Shown: piece by piece, positions 1 through 9,900 of the stretch | How the letters are laid out: every line of letters begins with the position of its first letter | Position numbering within the stretch: the stretch's first letter is position 1 | Notes under the pieces: generated by a model | Seen by the model: the letters and a program-made list of their open reading frames with translations, nothing else | Database searches by the model: none | What the model was told of the DNA's origin: nothing | Assembly (NCBI GenBank): GCA_024743195.1 | Contig: JANSXE010000009.1 | Location: forward strand, 1 to 64,000 | Length of the DNA: 64,000 bases | Direction of reading: 5' to 3' | Source: Alphaproteobacteria bacterium | GTDB taxonomy: Bacteria > Pseudomonadota > Alphaproteobacteria > UBA8366 > Aestuariispiraceae | Translations under genes and position numbers: made by a program

Positions 1-1
1 C

Positions 2-1375
2 ACGCCCCAGACGGTCGTCGAAGGGACGAACGCCATCGGCGGCAACGTCGTGGCCAACGACGACGCGGGCTCCGACGGCCCGGTGACGGTTCAGAGCTTC
101 AGCTACACCGACGAGAGCGGCGCGACGCAGACCGCCGCGGCCGGCTCGACGGTCGACACGCAATACGGCCAGTTGACCGTCAACGCCGACGGATCCTGGA
201 CCTATGTGTCCGACCCGACGGAGGATCACTCCGGCGGCGATCTGCCGGACAATTTTTCCTACACCATCGCCGACAGCGACGGCGATGCGTCGAGCGCGAC
301 TCAGTTCATCACCGTCACCGACGGCGTGCCGACGGCGGTCGATGACGCCACCGTCTCGGTCGAAGAGGGCGCGGCGGCCGTCACGGGCAACGTCATGGGC
401 AATGACGATGAGGGCCCGGACGGCGCGACGCTGACGAGCTTCGAGTACACCGACGCCAACGGCCAGACGCAGACCGCGGCGGCGGGGTCGACGGTGACCA
501 CCGCGAACGGCGCGCTGACGGTCAATGCCGACGGCTCCTGGAGCTTCACGCCCAACGACAGCGTGGACAACAGCCAGGGCGCGGTCTCTGACGGATTTTC
601 CTACACCATCACCGACAGCGACGGCGATGCGTCGACGGCCGAGCAGCCGATCGAGATCACCGACGGGACCGGTCCGAACGCCGTCGACGACGGCCCGGAC
701 GCCGGCGACGGCGGCGCGACGGTGGCCGAAGGGACCAACACGATCGCCGGCAACGTCGTCGCGAACGACGACGCGGGCTCCGACGGCCCGGTGACGGTGA
801 CGGGCTTCAGCTACACCGACGAGACCGGGGCGACGCAGACCGCCGCGGCGGGCTCGACGGTCGACACGCAATACGGCCAGCTCACCGTCAACGCCGACGG
901 CAGCTGGACCTATGTGTCCGACCCGACGGAGGATCATTCCGGCGGCGATCTGCCCGACAATTTCACCTACACCATCGCGGATTCCGACGGCTCGACGGAC
1001 AGCGCCACCCAGTTCATCACGGTGACGGACGGCGTGCCGGTCGCGAGCGACGACGGCGCGGCGGTCACCGAAGGCGGCGGTCTCGTCAGCGGCAATGTCA
1101 TGGCCAACGACCTGGAAGGCCCGGACGGCGCGACGCTGACCTCGTTCGAGTACACCGACGCCAACGGCCAGACCCAGACGGCGGCGGCGGGGTCGACGGT
1201 GACCACCGCGAACGGCGCGCTGACGGTCAACGCCGACGGCTCCTGGAGCTTCGCGGTCAATGACAGCGTCGATCATTCCGCCGGCGACGTGACGGAGAGC
1301 TTCGAGTACACCCTGACCGACGCCGACGGCGATGTGACGACGGCGACCGCTGCGATCGACATCGCCGACACCGAG
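2..1375 (+). repeat. Higher-order tandem duplication of a two-Ig unit (~706 bp)
   Basis: Segments around nt 82-300 and 790-1010 are almost identical, as are 421-560 and 1126-1265. The offset is 705-708 bp in both cases. Each unit carries two different Ig-like modules: one with a TQYGQLTVNADGSWTYV core and one with a TANGALTVNADGSWSF core. The high nucleotide identity suggests recent duplication or gene conversion. Confidence 0.8.
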
Positions 1376-4300
1376 CCGGAAGTGGACGCGGTCGCCTCCG
1401 ACGAGACGGGCGACCAGGACCAGTGGATCCAGCTCAACATGGACTCTGCGCTCCTGACCACCGAGGGGCCGGAGCAGCTTGAGATTACGATCTCCGGCGT
1501 GCCGGAGGGGGCGCAGCTCAATCCGGGCAGCGAGACCGGCGAGCCGGGCGTCTGGACGGTCTCCGCGGCCGAGTTGCCCTCGGTCTGCATCCTGCCGCCG
1601 TCCGGCTTCTCCGGGCAGATCGCCCTGACGCTGACGGTCGCGACGACCGACGCAGACGGCGATACGGACGTCGATACGGAGGTCTTCACGGTCACCGTCG
1701 AGAGCACGCTCGACGCGAGCGACGACGCGACCGAGACCGGCGTCGAAGGCGGGACGGTGCTGACCGGCAACCTGCTGGCGAATGACGAAACCGGCGGCGG
1801 GACGCTGACCGAGTTCAGCTACACCGGCGAAGACGGCTCGACCCTGACGGCGAGCGCCGGCGAGACGGTCGACACCCAGTACGGGACGCTGACCGTCAAC
1901 GCCGACGGCGGGTACAGCTACACGACCGACGCGTCCGAGGATCACTCGGGCGGGACGCTGAGCGAGAGCGTCACCTATACGCTCGACAACGGCTTTGCGA
2001 GCGATACGGCGAGCGTGACCTTCCAGGTGACCGACGGCGTCCCGGTCGCGGTGGACGACGATTTGGGTCAGGTGACCGAGGGCGACGGACCGGTCAGCGG
2101 CAATCTGATCGCCAACGACGACCAGGGCCCCGACGGCGCGACGGTGACGAGCTTCACCTACACCGACGCGATGGGCGCCAGCCAGACCGCGGCCGCCGGC
2201 TCGACGGTCGCGACCCAATACGGCCAGCTCACCGTGAACGCCGACGGCGGCTACAGCTTCACGGTCGACGCCGCGGTCGATCACAGCGCCGCGGATACGC
2301 TGACCGAGAGCTTCACCTACACCCTGACCGATGCGGACGGCGACGAGAGCACGGCGACGGCGACGCTCGACATTCTCGACGCCGCCGACCCGACGGCCGA
2401 TGCGATCGCCGCCGACGGCGAGGGGGTCGAGGACCAGTGGGTGGCGCTCAACATCGACGCCAACCTGACGGCCGGGGACGGGTCGCCGACGGCGACGATC
2501 ACGCTCTCCGGCCTGCCGACGGGCGCGGTGCTGAGCGCGGGCGTCGCGCTGGGCGCCGGGGTCTGGAGCCTCGCGCTGGCCGATCTCGACGGGCTGCAGA
2601 TGCTGCCGCCGGAGGATTTCTCGGGCGAGATCGACCTGACGCTCGCGGTCACGTCCGAAGACGCCGACGGCGACAGCGCGACCGACAGCGAGACCTTCAC
2701 CGTCTTCGTCTCCCCGGCGGTGGATGCAATCGACCTGACCGTCAGCGACGCGACGGCGACGTATCAGCCCGGGGCGGGCGAAGGCGGCGGCTCCGGGCCC
2801 GGCGTGACCGAGACCGGCGGCGAGGGCGACGATGTGATCTCCGGCGGGGCCGGCGACGACGTGCTGACCGGCGGGGCGGGCGACGACACGATCGACGGCG
2901 CCGGCGGCGAGGATCAGATCCTCGGCGACGGGGTCGAGGGCGACGGCGCGGTCAAGGTGGCCGAGCCGACCACGCTCTTCCAGAGCTCCTTCGAGACGAT
3001 CCCGGGCGACGCGACGCTGTCGAACCCGTCCTACATGGTGGATTCCATCGACGGCTGGACGGCGACGGCGGAAGACGTCGAGGTCTGGACCGACGAGATG
3101 GAGCGCGACCTGGGCGACCAGCCGGACGGGACGAACGATGCGGCCGACGGCGACAATTTCGTCGAGCTCAACAATGTCCCGAACGACACCTTCACCGACT
3201 CCGACGGCATCTATCGCGACATCGAGACCGAGGCCGGCCGCCTCTACGAGCTGACCTTCAGCTATTCCGGGCGGCCCGGCTACGACGATGCGGTCAACCA
3301 GATGGAGCTGCTGATCGGCGGCGAGGTCGTCGCGGAGTATGTGCACGACATGTCGGGCGCGACGGAGCACGACTGGCAGACCGTCACGGTCCGCTTCACC
3401 GGCACCGGCGAGACGATGCGCCTGCAGTTCCACGAATCCTCGGAGAGCGACGCGGACGACGGCCGCGGCATGTCGTTGGACAACATCATCCTGGTCGACA
3501 CCGGCTACGAGGCGGGCGACGCCAGCTATGACGACCGCTTGATCGGCGGCGAGGGCGACGACGTCATCGACGGTCAGCAGGGCGACGACGTCATCTACGG
3601 CGACGAGGCGACGCCGGCCGCGCTGACCGGAACCTTCACGGCCCCGATCGAGATCGCGACCGACGACAACGACATCGACGGCTCGGAAGTGTTGTCCGTC
3701 ACGATTTCCGGCGCGCCGGACGGGGCGGTCTTCACCAACGGGGCGGGCGAGACCTTCTCGGGCGCGGGGTCCTACACCCTGACCCCGGCGCAGCTCGCCG
3801 GCTTGCAGATCGAGGTTCCGGCCGGGACGGAGACCTTCGATCTCTCGGTCTCCGTCACCTCGACCGACACCGATCCGGACCGCGGGCAGACCGATGTCGG
3901 CTCGACGTCCAGCACGCTGACGATCGAGATTCCCGACGTCGATCCGAACGCGGGCGCGACCTACGACGACACGCTCACTGGCGGGGCCGGCGAGGATACG
4001 ATCTACGGCCAGCAGGGCGACGACATCCTCTATGGCGACGACCCGAATGCGCCCGCTCCCGGCGGTGATGAGGGCGGCGATGCGGGCGGCGATGAAGGCG
4101 GCGGCGCGGACGATGACGACGACGAAGGCTCCTCGTCCGACGACGACGACCACGACGACGAAGGCTCGTCTTCCGACGACGACGACCACGACGACGAGGG
4201 CTCGTCTTCCGACGACGACGACCACGACGACGAAGGCTCGTCCTCCGACGACGACGACCATGACGGGGGCGAGGGCGGGGATGGCGTCGGCGGCGTCTCC

Positions 4301-6631
4301 CCGGTCTTCCATTTCGCGCTCGAGGACGTCGCCTGGGGCGAGAGCGGCGAGACCGTCACCGATGCGGTGAACGGGCTGACCGGCGTGGCCAAGGGCGGGA
4401 CCGGCTCGACCTCCGGGACGGAGGGCGAGGCGGCGCAGCTCGACGGCTCCGGCGACTATATTGAGGTGCCGCACGACGCCTCGATGGAACTGACGGCGGG
4501 AACGCTGTCTCTCGATTTCGTCGCCTGGAACAACGGCACGCTGGCCTCGAAGGACTCGTCGGGCTACGACGACGGCGGCCATTTCGATCTGGAGGTCAAC
4601 AGCGACCGGGAGGTCGAGCTCCGCATCCAGACCGACGACGGCTCGATCTACCTCAAGGGCGGCGACGTCGACTGGTCCAACTGGCACAACGCCGCCGTCA
4701 CCTGGGACGGCTCGAGCGTGACGCTCTACGTCAACGGCGAAGAGGTGGACAGCGTCGCCAGCGGCTGGAATCCGACGGCCAACCAGAACCCCTGGACCTT
4801 CGGCGCGAGCCAGGTGCAGAGCGGTGACGATCAGGCTGACAATCTGAAGGACTATCTCGACGGCAAGATCGACAATCCGGCGCTGTTCGACGGCGCGCTC
4901 TCGGCCCAACAGGTCGCCGCGCTCTACCAGGACGGCGCCAGCCAGTTCATTTCCGATCTGGGCGAGGGCGGGTCCGGCGGCGCAGGCGGCGAAGCGGTCA
5001 CGCTGCTCTCGGCCGACTTCGACGGCGGCGACGGCGGCTTCGACTACAGCGACGGCGCCTTCCGCGGCGCGGACAACGACGCCTACGCCCACGGCCGGCA
5101 CAAGTCCGGCGACGGCACGCTGGAGCTCACGCTCGGCGGCGGCGACAGCCACGACGTCACCGACGGGATGTCCGGCGGCTTCTCCAAGGGCTTCACGGTC
5201 GCGGCCGGCGTCACCGGGGCGACGCTGACCTTCAGCTACCGCCTCGATATGCCGGACGACTTCGAATCGGACGAGTACGCCGAGGTGCTGGTCAGCATCG
5301 ACGGCGAACTCTACGGGCTCGACGGGCAGGACTACATCGCGCGCGAAGCCGGCGGCGGCGACACCGGCTGGCGGACCGTGACGATCGAACTGCCGGAGCT
5401 CGCGGAAGGCGAGCATACGCTGACCCTCGGCGGCTATCTCAACAAGAAGACCACCGAGAGCGAGCGGCTGGAGATCCGGTTCGACGACGTCTCTGTGACC
5501 GGGACCATGGCCGCCGACGACGGCGAGGACGCCCCGGCCGACGACTACCTGCATGGCGGGACCGGCGACGACCAGGTCTTCGGCATGGCGGGCGACGACG
5601 ACCTGCGCGGCGGGGCCGACGAGGACATCGTGGTCGGCGGCGCCGGTCAGGACTGGATCATGGGCGGCACGGACGCCGGCCAGGCCAGCTTCTCGGAAAG
5701 CATCACCGTCACCTTCGACGGCACCAACGCCAGCTACTCCAACACGATCGGCTACTACGTCATGGACGAGCAGGGCCGGCCGGAGAGCGGCGAGATCATC
5801 TGGTCGAACATCCACCAGACGAATCTCGGCGCGACCCACGAGATCGTGCTGGACGGTTTCTCCGCGGACGATGTCGGTTTCTTCATCATCCCCGACGGGG
5901 CGGACAAGAACGCCGGGTTGAGCGACGGTCTGGCGGTGACCTTCGAGCAGAACCAGGACGGCGACTTCGTGGCCGTCGCGGACGGCGTCACGCTGACGGG
6001 TCAGGACGCGCCGGCCTACTTCTCGGGCGCGGCCGACCTCAATCCCGACGGCGAGGTGCACATCCAGGTCAACGACGACGGCTCGATCGGCTTCGAGGAT
6101 CTCTGGGAGGGCGGCGACGAGGATTACGACGACGCCCTCATCGACGTCGATCACGACGGCCTGACAGTCGACAGCTTCGTGGCGGGCGACCAGCTCTGGG
6201 GCGGCGATCAGGGCGGGACCGGCGACGGCGAGCACGACGTGTTCTTCTTCGCGAAGGGCGACGGCGTCGACACGATCCACGACTTCGAAATGGGCTCCGA
6301 TCAGCTCTTCATCAGCGGCTACGACTCCGAGGATCTCTCGATCGTCCAGGACGGAGACGACACCGTCATCCGGCTGGGCCAAGAGGGCGACGCGATCAAG
6401 CTGGTCGGCGTCGACGCCGAGACCTTCGGGGCCGACGGCAACATGGCGACCTACGATGCGGACAACGACGCCGACGGCGTCCTGGACGCGGAGGAATTGG
6501 TCGACATGCAGGAAAATGTGATGACCGACGGCGGCGACGCGCCTGCGCCCAGCGATGCAGGCATCGTGTTCGTCGCGCCGGTCGAACCCGGGCTCACCGA
6601 CTCCGGTGGGGAGGAGCCGCCGAGCGTCTGA
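2..6631 (+). CDS. Giant Ig-like/RTX calcium-binding surface protein (5' partial)
   Basis: The reading frame is open from the first bases, and the first possible start (GTG at 50) lies inside a repeat, so the true N-terminus is upstream. Seen in order: VCBS/cadherin-like Ig repeats (nt 2-2730) with recurring GNVxxND, VNADGSW and YTxxDxDGD motifs; RTX nonapeptides of GGxGDDxL type (2818-2937, 3540-3607, 3970-4040, 5550-5670); a DUF642-like ligand-binding segment (2970-3520); an Asp/Ser/His linker; a LamG-like domain (about 4310-4950); a DUF4114-like domain (about 5700-6150); and a C-terminal RTX segment ending in Gly/Glu/Pro. The composition is strongly acidic and I see no cysteine-rich part. 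RTX repeats bind calcium and fold after export. The adjacent type I secretion genes indicate a secreted or surface-anchored adhesin of the LapA/BapA kind. The ligand is unknown. Confidence 0.88.
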   Translation, partial: TPQTVVEGTNAIGGNVVANDDAGSDGPVTVQSFSYTDESGATQTAAAGSTVDTQYGQLTVNADGSWTYVSDPTEDHSGGDLPDNFSYTIADSDGDASSATQFITVTDGVPTAVDDATVSVEEGAAAVTGNVMGNDDEGPDGATLTSFEYTDANGQTQTAAAGSTVTTANGALTVNADGSWSFTPNDSVDNSQGAVSDGFSYTITDSDGDASTAEQPIEITDGTGPNAVDDGPDAGDGGATVAEGTNTIAGNVVANDDAGSDGPVTVTGFSYTDETGATQTAAAGSTVDTQYGQLTVNADGSWTYVSDPTEDHSGGDLPDNFTYTIADSDGSTDSATQFITVTDGVPVASDDGAAVTEGGGLVSGNVMANDLEGPDGATLTSFEYTDANGQTQTAAAGSTVTTANGALTVNADGSWSFAVNDSVDHSAGDVTESFEYTLTDADGDVTTATAAIDIADTEPEVDAVASDETGDQDQWIQLNMDSALLTTEGPEQLEITISGVPEGAQLNPGSETGEPGVWTVSAAELPSVCILPPSGFSGQIALTLTVATTDADGDTDVDTEVFTVTVESTLDASDDATETGVEGGTVLTGNLLANDETGGGTLTEFSYTGEDGSTLTASAGETVDTQYGTLTVNADGGYSYTTDASEDHSGGTLSESVTYTLDNGFASDTASVTFQVTDGVPVAVDDDLGQVTEGDGPVSGNLIANDDQGPDGATVTSFTYTDAMGASQTAAAGSTVATQYGQLTVNADGGYSFTVDAAVDHSAADTLTESFTYTLTDADGDESTATATLDILDAADPTADAIAADGEGVEDQWVALNIDANLTAGDGSPTATITLSGLPTGAVLSAGVALGAGVWSLALADLDGLQMLPPEDFSGEIDLTLAVTSEDADGDSATDSETFTVFVSPAVDAIDLTVSDATATYQPGAGEGGGSGPGVTETGGEGDDVISGGAGDDVLTGGAGDDTIDGAGGEDQILGDGVEGDGAVKVAEPTTLFQSSFETIPGDATLSNPSYMVDSIDGWTATAEDVEVWTDEMERDLGDQPDGTNDAADGDNFVELNNVPNDTFTDSDGIYRDIETEAGRLYELTFSYSGRPGYDDAVNQMELLIGGEVVAEYVHDMSGATEHDWQTVTVRFTGTGETMRLQFHESSESDADDGRGMSLDNIILVDTGYEAGDASYDDRLIGGEGDDVIDGQQGDDVIYGDEATPAALTGTFTAPIEIATDDNDIDGSEVLSVTISGAPDGAVFTNGAGETFSGAGSYTLTPAQLAGLQIEVPAGTETFDLSVSVTSTDTDPDRGQTDVGSTSSTLTIEIPDVDPNAGATYDDTLTGGAGEDTIYGQQGDDILYGDDPNAPAPGGDEGGDAGGDEGGGADDDDDEGSSSDDDDHDDEGSSSDDDDHDDEGSSSDDDDHDDEGSSSDDDDHDGGEGGDGVGGVSPVFHFALEDVAWGESGETVTDAVNGLTGVAKGGTGSTSGTEGEAAQLDGSGDYIEVPHDASMELTAGTLSLDFVAWNNGTLASKDSSGYDDGGHFDLEVNSDREVELRIQTDDGSIYLKGGDVDWSNWHNAAVTWDGSSVTLYVNGEEVDSVASGWNPTANQNPWTFGASQVQSGDDQADNLKDYLDGKIDNPALFDGALSAQQVAALYQDGASQFISDLGEGGSGGAGGEAVTLLSADFDGGDGGFDYSDGAFRGADNDAYAHGRHKSGDGTLELTLGGGDSHDVTDGMSGGFSKGFTVAAGVTGATLTFSYRLDMPDDFESDEYAEVLVSIDGELYGLDGQDYIAREAGGGDTGWRTVTIELPELAEGEHTLTLGGYLNKKTTESERLEIRFDDVSVTGTMAADDGEDAPADDYLHGGTGDDQVFGMAGDDDLRGGADEDIVVGGAGQDWIMGGTDAGQASFSESITVTFDGTNASYSNTIGYYVMDEQGRPESGEIIWSNIHQTNLGATHEIVLDGFSADDVGFFIIPDGADKNAGLSDGLAVTFEQNQDGDFVAVADGVTLTGQDAPAYFSGAADLNPDGEVHIQVNDDGSIGFEDLWEGGDEDYDDALIDVDHDGLTVDSFVAGDQLWGGDQGGTGDGEHDVFFFAKGDGVDTIHDFEMGSDQLFISGYDSEDLSIVQDGDDTVIRLGQEGDAIKLVGVDAETFGADGNMATYDADNDADGVLDAEELVDMQENVMTDGGDAPAPSDAGIVFVAPVEPGLTDSGGEEPPSV
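4118..4261 (+). repeat. Four tandem 36-bp repeats coding an Asp/Ser/His linker
   Basis: Four in-frame copies each encode the 12-residue unit DDEGSSSDDDDH, with mostly synonymous differences between copies (GAA/GAG, TCC/TCG/TCT). The tract joins an RTX block to the LamG-like domain. It is likely a disordered, cation-binding spacer whose copy number can vary. Confidence 0.9.
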
Positions 6632-6706
6632 CGGCCGCCGTCCCGATCAGGGGCGGCGCCCGGGAGACTCCGGCGGCTGGTGAGGGGCCCTGTTTCAGGG
6701 CCGACG

Positions 6707-6748
6707 AAGGGCGGTGGGTACGGTCGGGCCCGCCGCCCTTCTCCTTTT
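6707..6748 (+). terminator. Rho-independent terminator after the RTX gene
   Basis: A 12-bp stem (AAGGGCGGTGGG at 6707-6718 against CCCGCCGCCCTT at 6729-6740, one G:T pair) is followed by CTCCTTTT. It is flanked by two further perfect 7-bp hairpins: GGCCCTG/CAGGGCC (6686-6702) and GCGGCCG/CGGCCGC (6749-6766). It separates the giant protein gene from its secretion genes. Confidence 0.7.
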
Positions 6749-6816
6749 GCGGCCGCTTTCGGCCGCCCGATTCGGGTCGTGGGATCCTGCTGCGGCGAAT
6801 CGGGGCGTTGGGCGGT

Positions 6817-6832
6817 TGGCATGCTCTGTGCT
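6817..6832 (+). promoter_or_regulatory. Possible sigma-54 promoter for the secretion genes
   Basis: TGGCATGCTCTGTGCT resembles TGGCACG-N4-TTGCW, with the GG and GC dinucleotides 10 nt apart as sigma-54 requires. It lies about 95 bp upstream of the ABC transporter start. There are two mismatches to consensus and no activator gene nearby, so this is tentative. Confidence 0.3.
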
Positions 6833-6927
6833 AGGATTCCCATGACCCGGCGCCCACGGATTCGTGCGCGCCGCCATGTGGAGTCGCGCCGCCGACGCTG
6901 GTCCCGTCGCGCGGCCCGGGAGGCCCG

Positions 6928-9900
6928 ATGGCCCAGGATCACGACGACGGTTCAGCCGGCCGCGGCCCGGCGCGCCGCGGCGCGCGCCGGCCTGACGAGA
7001 GCTATGATGGGGAGGAGGACTCGCTGGAGGCGATCGTCGCCCGGGCGATGCTCGACGACGAGCCCCCGCCGGCGCGTCACCCCCCGCCGTCCGAGGCCAA
7101 GGCCGGCTCCGCGCCGGACGCCCCGCGCCGCCGCATCGTTGCGGGGGCGGAGGCCGTCGATCAGATCCTGAACGCCGGCGCTCCCACCGTTGGTCCCACC
7201 GGCGCCCCCACTGGCGCCCCCACTGGCGCCAAGTCGGGGAGCGCCAAGAAGCCCGCCGCGCAACCCGCCGCCCCGAAGGTCGCCGCCAAGCCGGCAGAGC
7301 CGGCAGAGCCGCCCGCGCGCGCCGCCCGCATACAGGCTCGCCCCACGCCCAAGCCGCAGGCCCGGCCCAATGGGCCGTCCGACGCGCCGCCGCCCGAAGG
7401 CCCGTCCGACGGGCCATCGCCCAATGGGCCGATCGACGCACCTTCGCGCACTCCGGCGCGGCCGGAGGGGCCCGGCGCGAAGCGCCCCCCCGCGCGCGCC
7501 GGCGATCGGCCTCGCGCCGCCGCCGCGCCCAAGGTCGCCCCCAAACCCTCGCCGCCGCCGCGGGCGCCGGCTCCCGAACCGGACGCTCCGTTCGATTTCG
7601 AGATTCCCGCCGCGCCCCGCAGCGACGCGGATGCGCGTGAACTCCTGGCCGGCGGTGAGGCGATGGATCCTTCGCCGCGCGGGACGGCCGCTCGGGGGGG
7701 CGCTCCGGGCGGCGACGTCGAAACGGCCGAGCCTTCCGAAGAGTTGGACGGGCCCGGCTGGGACAGCAGCCCGTTCGATCCGCTGGCGGATGCGGCCGGC
7801 GCGCCGGGACGACCGGACGCTGAGACGGACGGCGCGTCGGAGGCGGCGCCGGATAGTCCGGCGCCCGACCGCGCGCACTCCTTTGCGCCCGCCGCCGCGG
7901 CGGACGGCGCGGACGGGGGCGACGGCGACCTTTTGGACCCGAGGGAGGCGGAAGGGGCCGGCGATCCGCATGCGCCTCCGCGCGACGATCCGAGCGCCGG
8001 GCGCGGGCAGCGCGATCTGCTGTCCGAGGAAAGCTTGAAGGCCTATCTCGAAGAGCTCTCCGTCGGGGCCGCCCGCGGCCCCGCGCCGCCCGAGGCGGGC
8101 TCGGACGACGCGGCGCCTCGCGAGGCCGCCCCGTCCGAGGAGGCGGCGGAGGACGGGGATCGGCGCGACGGCGAGGAGCGCCGAAGCGCGCCGCGCGACG
8201 AAGGCGGCGATCGGCGCGGGGACGCGCCGCGCTCCTGGAGCATCAAGCCGAGCCCGGGCACGAAGGACGACCCGCTCCTCGGGTCGCTCACCATTCTGTG
8301 CACGTTGCTCGACCGCAACATCTCCGCCGAAGGCTTGACCGCCGGCCTGCCCCTCGTCGACGGCATGCTGACGCCGGAGCTGTTCGTGCGCGCGGCCAGC
8401 CGCGCCGGCATCTCGGCCCGTCTGGTCCGCCGCGAGCTCGACAGCATCGGCAAGCTGGCGCTGCCCTGCGTCCTGCTGCTGGACGGGCAGCGCGCCTGCG
8501 TTCTGACCAAACTGAAGCGCACGGAAGGCAAGGCGACCATCATCCTGCCGGAGATGGGCGCCGGGGCGCGCGACGTGGATTACAAGGAACTGGCCCAGGA
8601 CTATGTCGGCTACGCGCTCTTCGCACGGCCCGAGTTCCAGTACGATCAGCGCGCCGAGGAGACCCGCGTCGCCGATCCGAAGGGCTGGTTCTGGGGGACG
8701 GTCTTCGGCTCCTGGAAGCTCTATATCGAAGTCATCATCGCCGCGATCATGATCAACGCCTTCGTGATCGCGAACCCGCTGTTCGTCATGAACGTCTACG
8801 ACCGCGTGGTGCCGAACTTCGCGGAGGAGACCTTGTGGGTGCTCGCGATCGGCATTCTGGTGGTCTACGCCTTCGATTTCCTGTTGAAGCTCCTGCGGGC
8901 CTATCTCGTCGATGTGGCGGGCAAGACCGCGGACACGCAGATCGCCGGTCGGCTGTTCCAGCAGATGCTGGGCATGAAGATGGCGCATCGGCCGCAGTCG
9001 GCCGGCGCGCTGGCCAATCAGTTGCGCGAGTTCGAGCACCTGCGGGAGTTCTTCACCTCGTCCACCATGACGACCCTGATCGATCTGCCCTTCATTTTCC
9101 TGTTTCTGGCGATCATCAGCGTCATCGGCACCTGGACCATCGTGGTGATTCCGACCTTCATCGTGTTCCTGACCGTGATCGTCGGCCTGCTCATGCAGAT
9201 CCCGATGCAGCGGGTGGTGCGCGAGACCCAGCGCGAGAGTCAGCAGAAGAACGCCATCCTGATCGAGGCGATCAGCGGCGTCGAGACGATCAAGGCGACC
9301 GGCTCCGAAGGGCGCATGCAGCGCGCCTGGGAGACCTTCGTCGACAAGACCGCGCGCTCCGCCATGATCGCGCACCGCTGGTCCAGCCTGGCCATGACCT
9401 TCTCCGGGACCATGATGCAGACCGTGACGGTCGCGGTCGTGGTGGTGGGCGTCTACGAGATCCAGCAGGGCAACATGTCGGTCGGCGCGCTGGTCGCCTG
9501 CACCATCCTGTCCGGGCGGGCGCTGGCGCCCCTGTCCCAGATCGCGGGCATCGCAACGCGCTTCCACCAGTCGCGTCAGGCGCTGCAGGGGCTGGACCAG
9601 ATGATGAAGACGCCGGTCGAGCGGCCGGAAGGGCGCAGCTTCGTCACCCGCCCCAGCGTTCACGGCAACATCGAGTTCAAGAATGTCGCCTTCACCTATC
9701 CCGACGCCAAAACCCAGGCCTTGAACGACGTCAGCTTCCGCATTGAGGCCGGCGAAAAGGTCGGCGTGATCGGCCGCATCGGCTCCGGCAAATCGACCAT
9801 CGAGCGGCTGATTCTCGGCCTCTACGACCCGGACGACGGGGGCGTGCTGATCGACGGGACCGACACCCGGCAGCTCGACCCGGCCGACCTGCGCCGCGCC

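Noticed and set aside
4118-4261. Regular 36-bp repeats that could be taken for a CRISPR array
   Set aside because: The repeats are contiguous with no spacers, stay in frame and code a clear linker inside the RTX protein.
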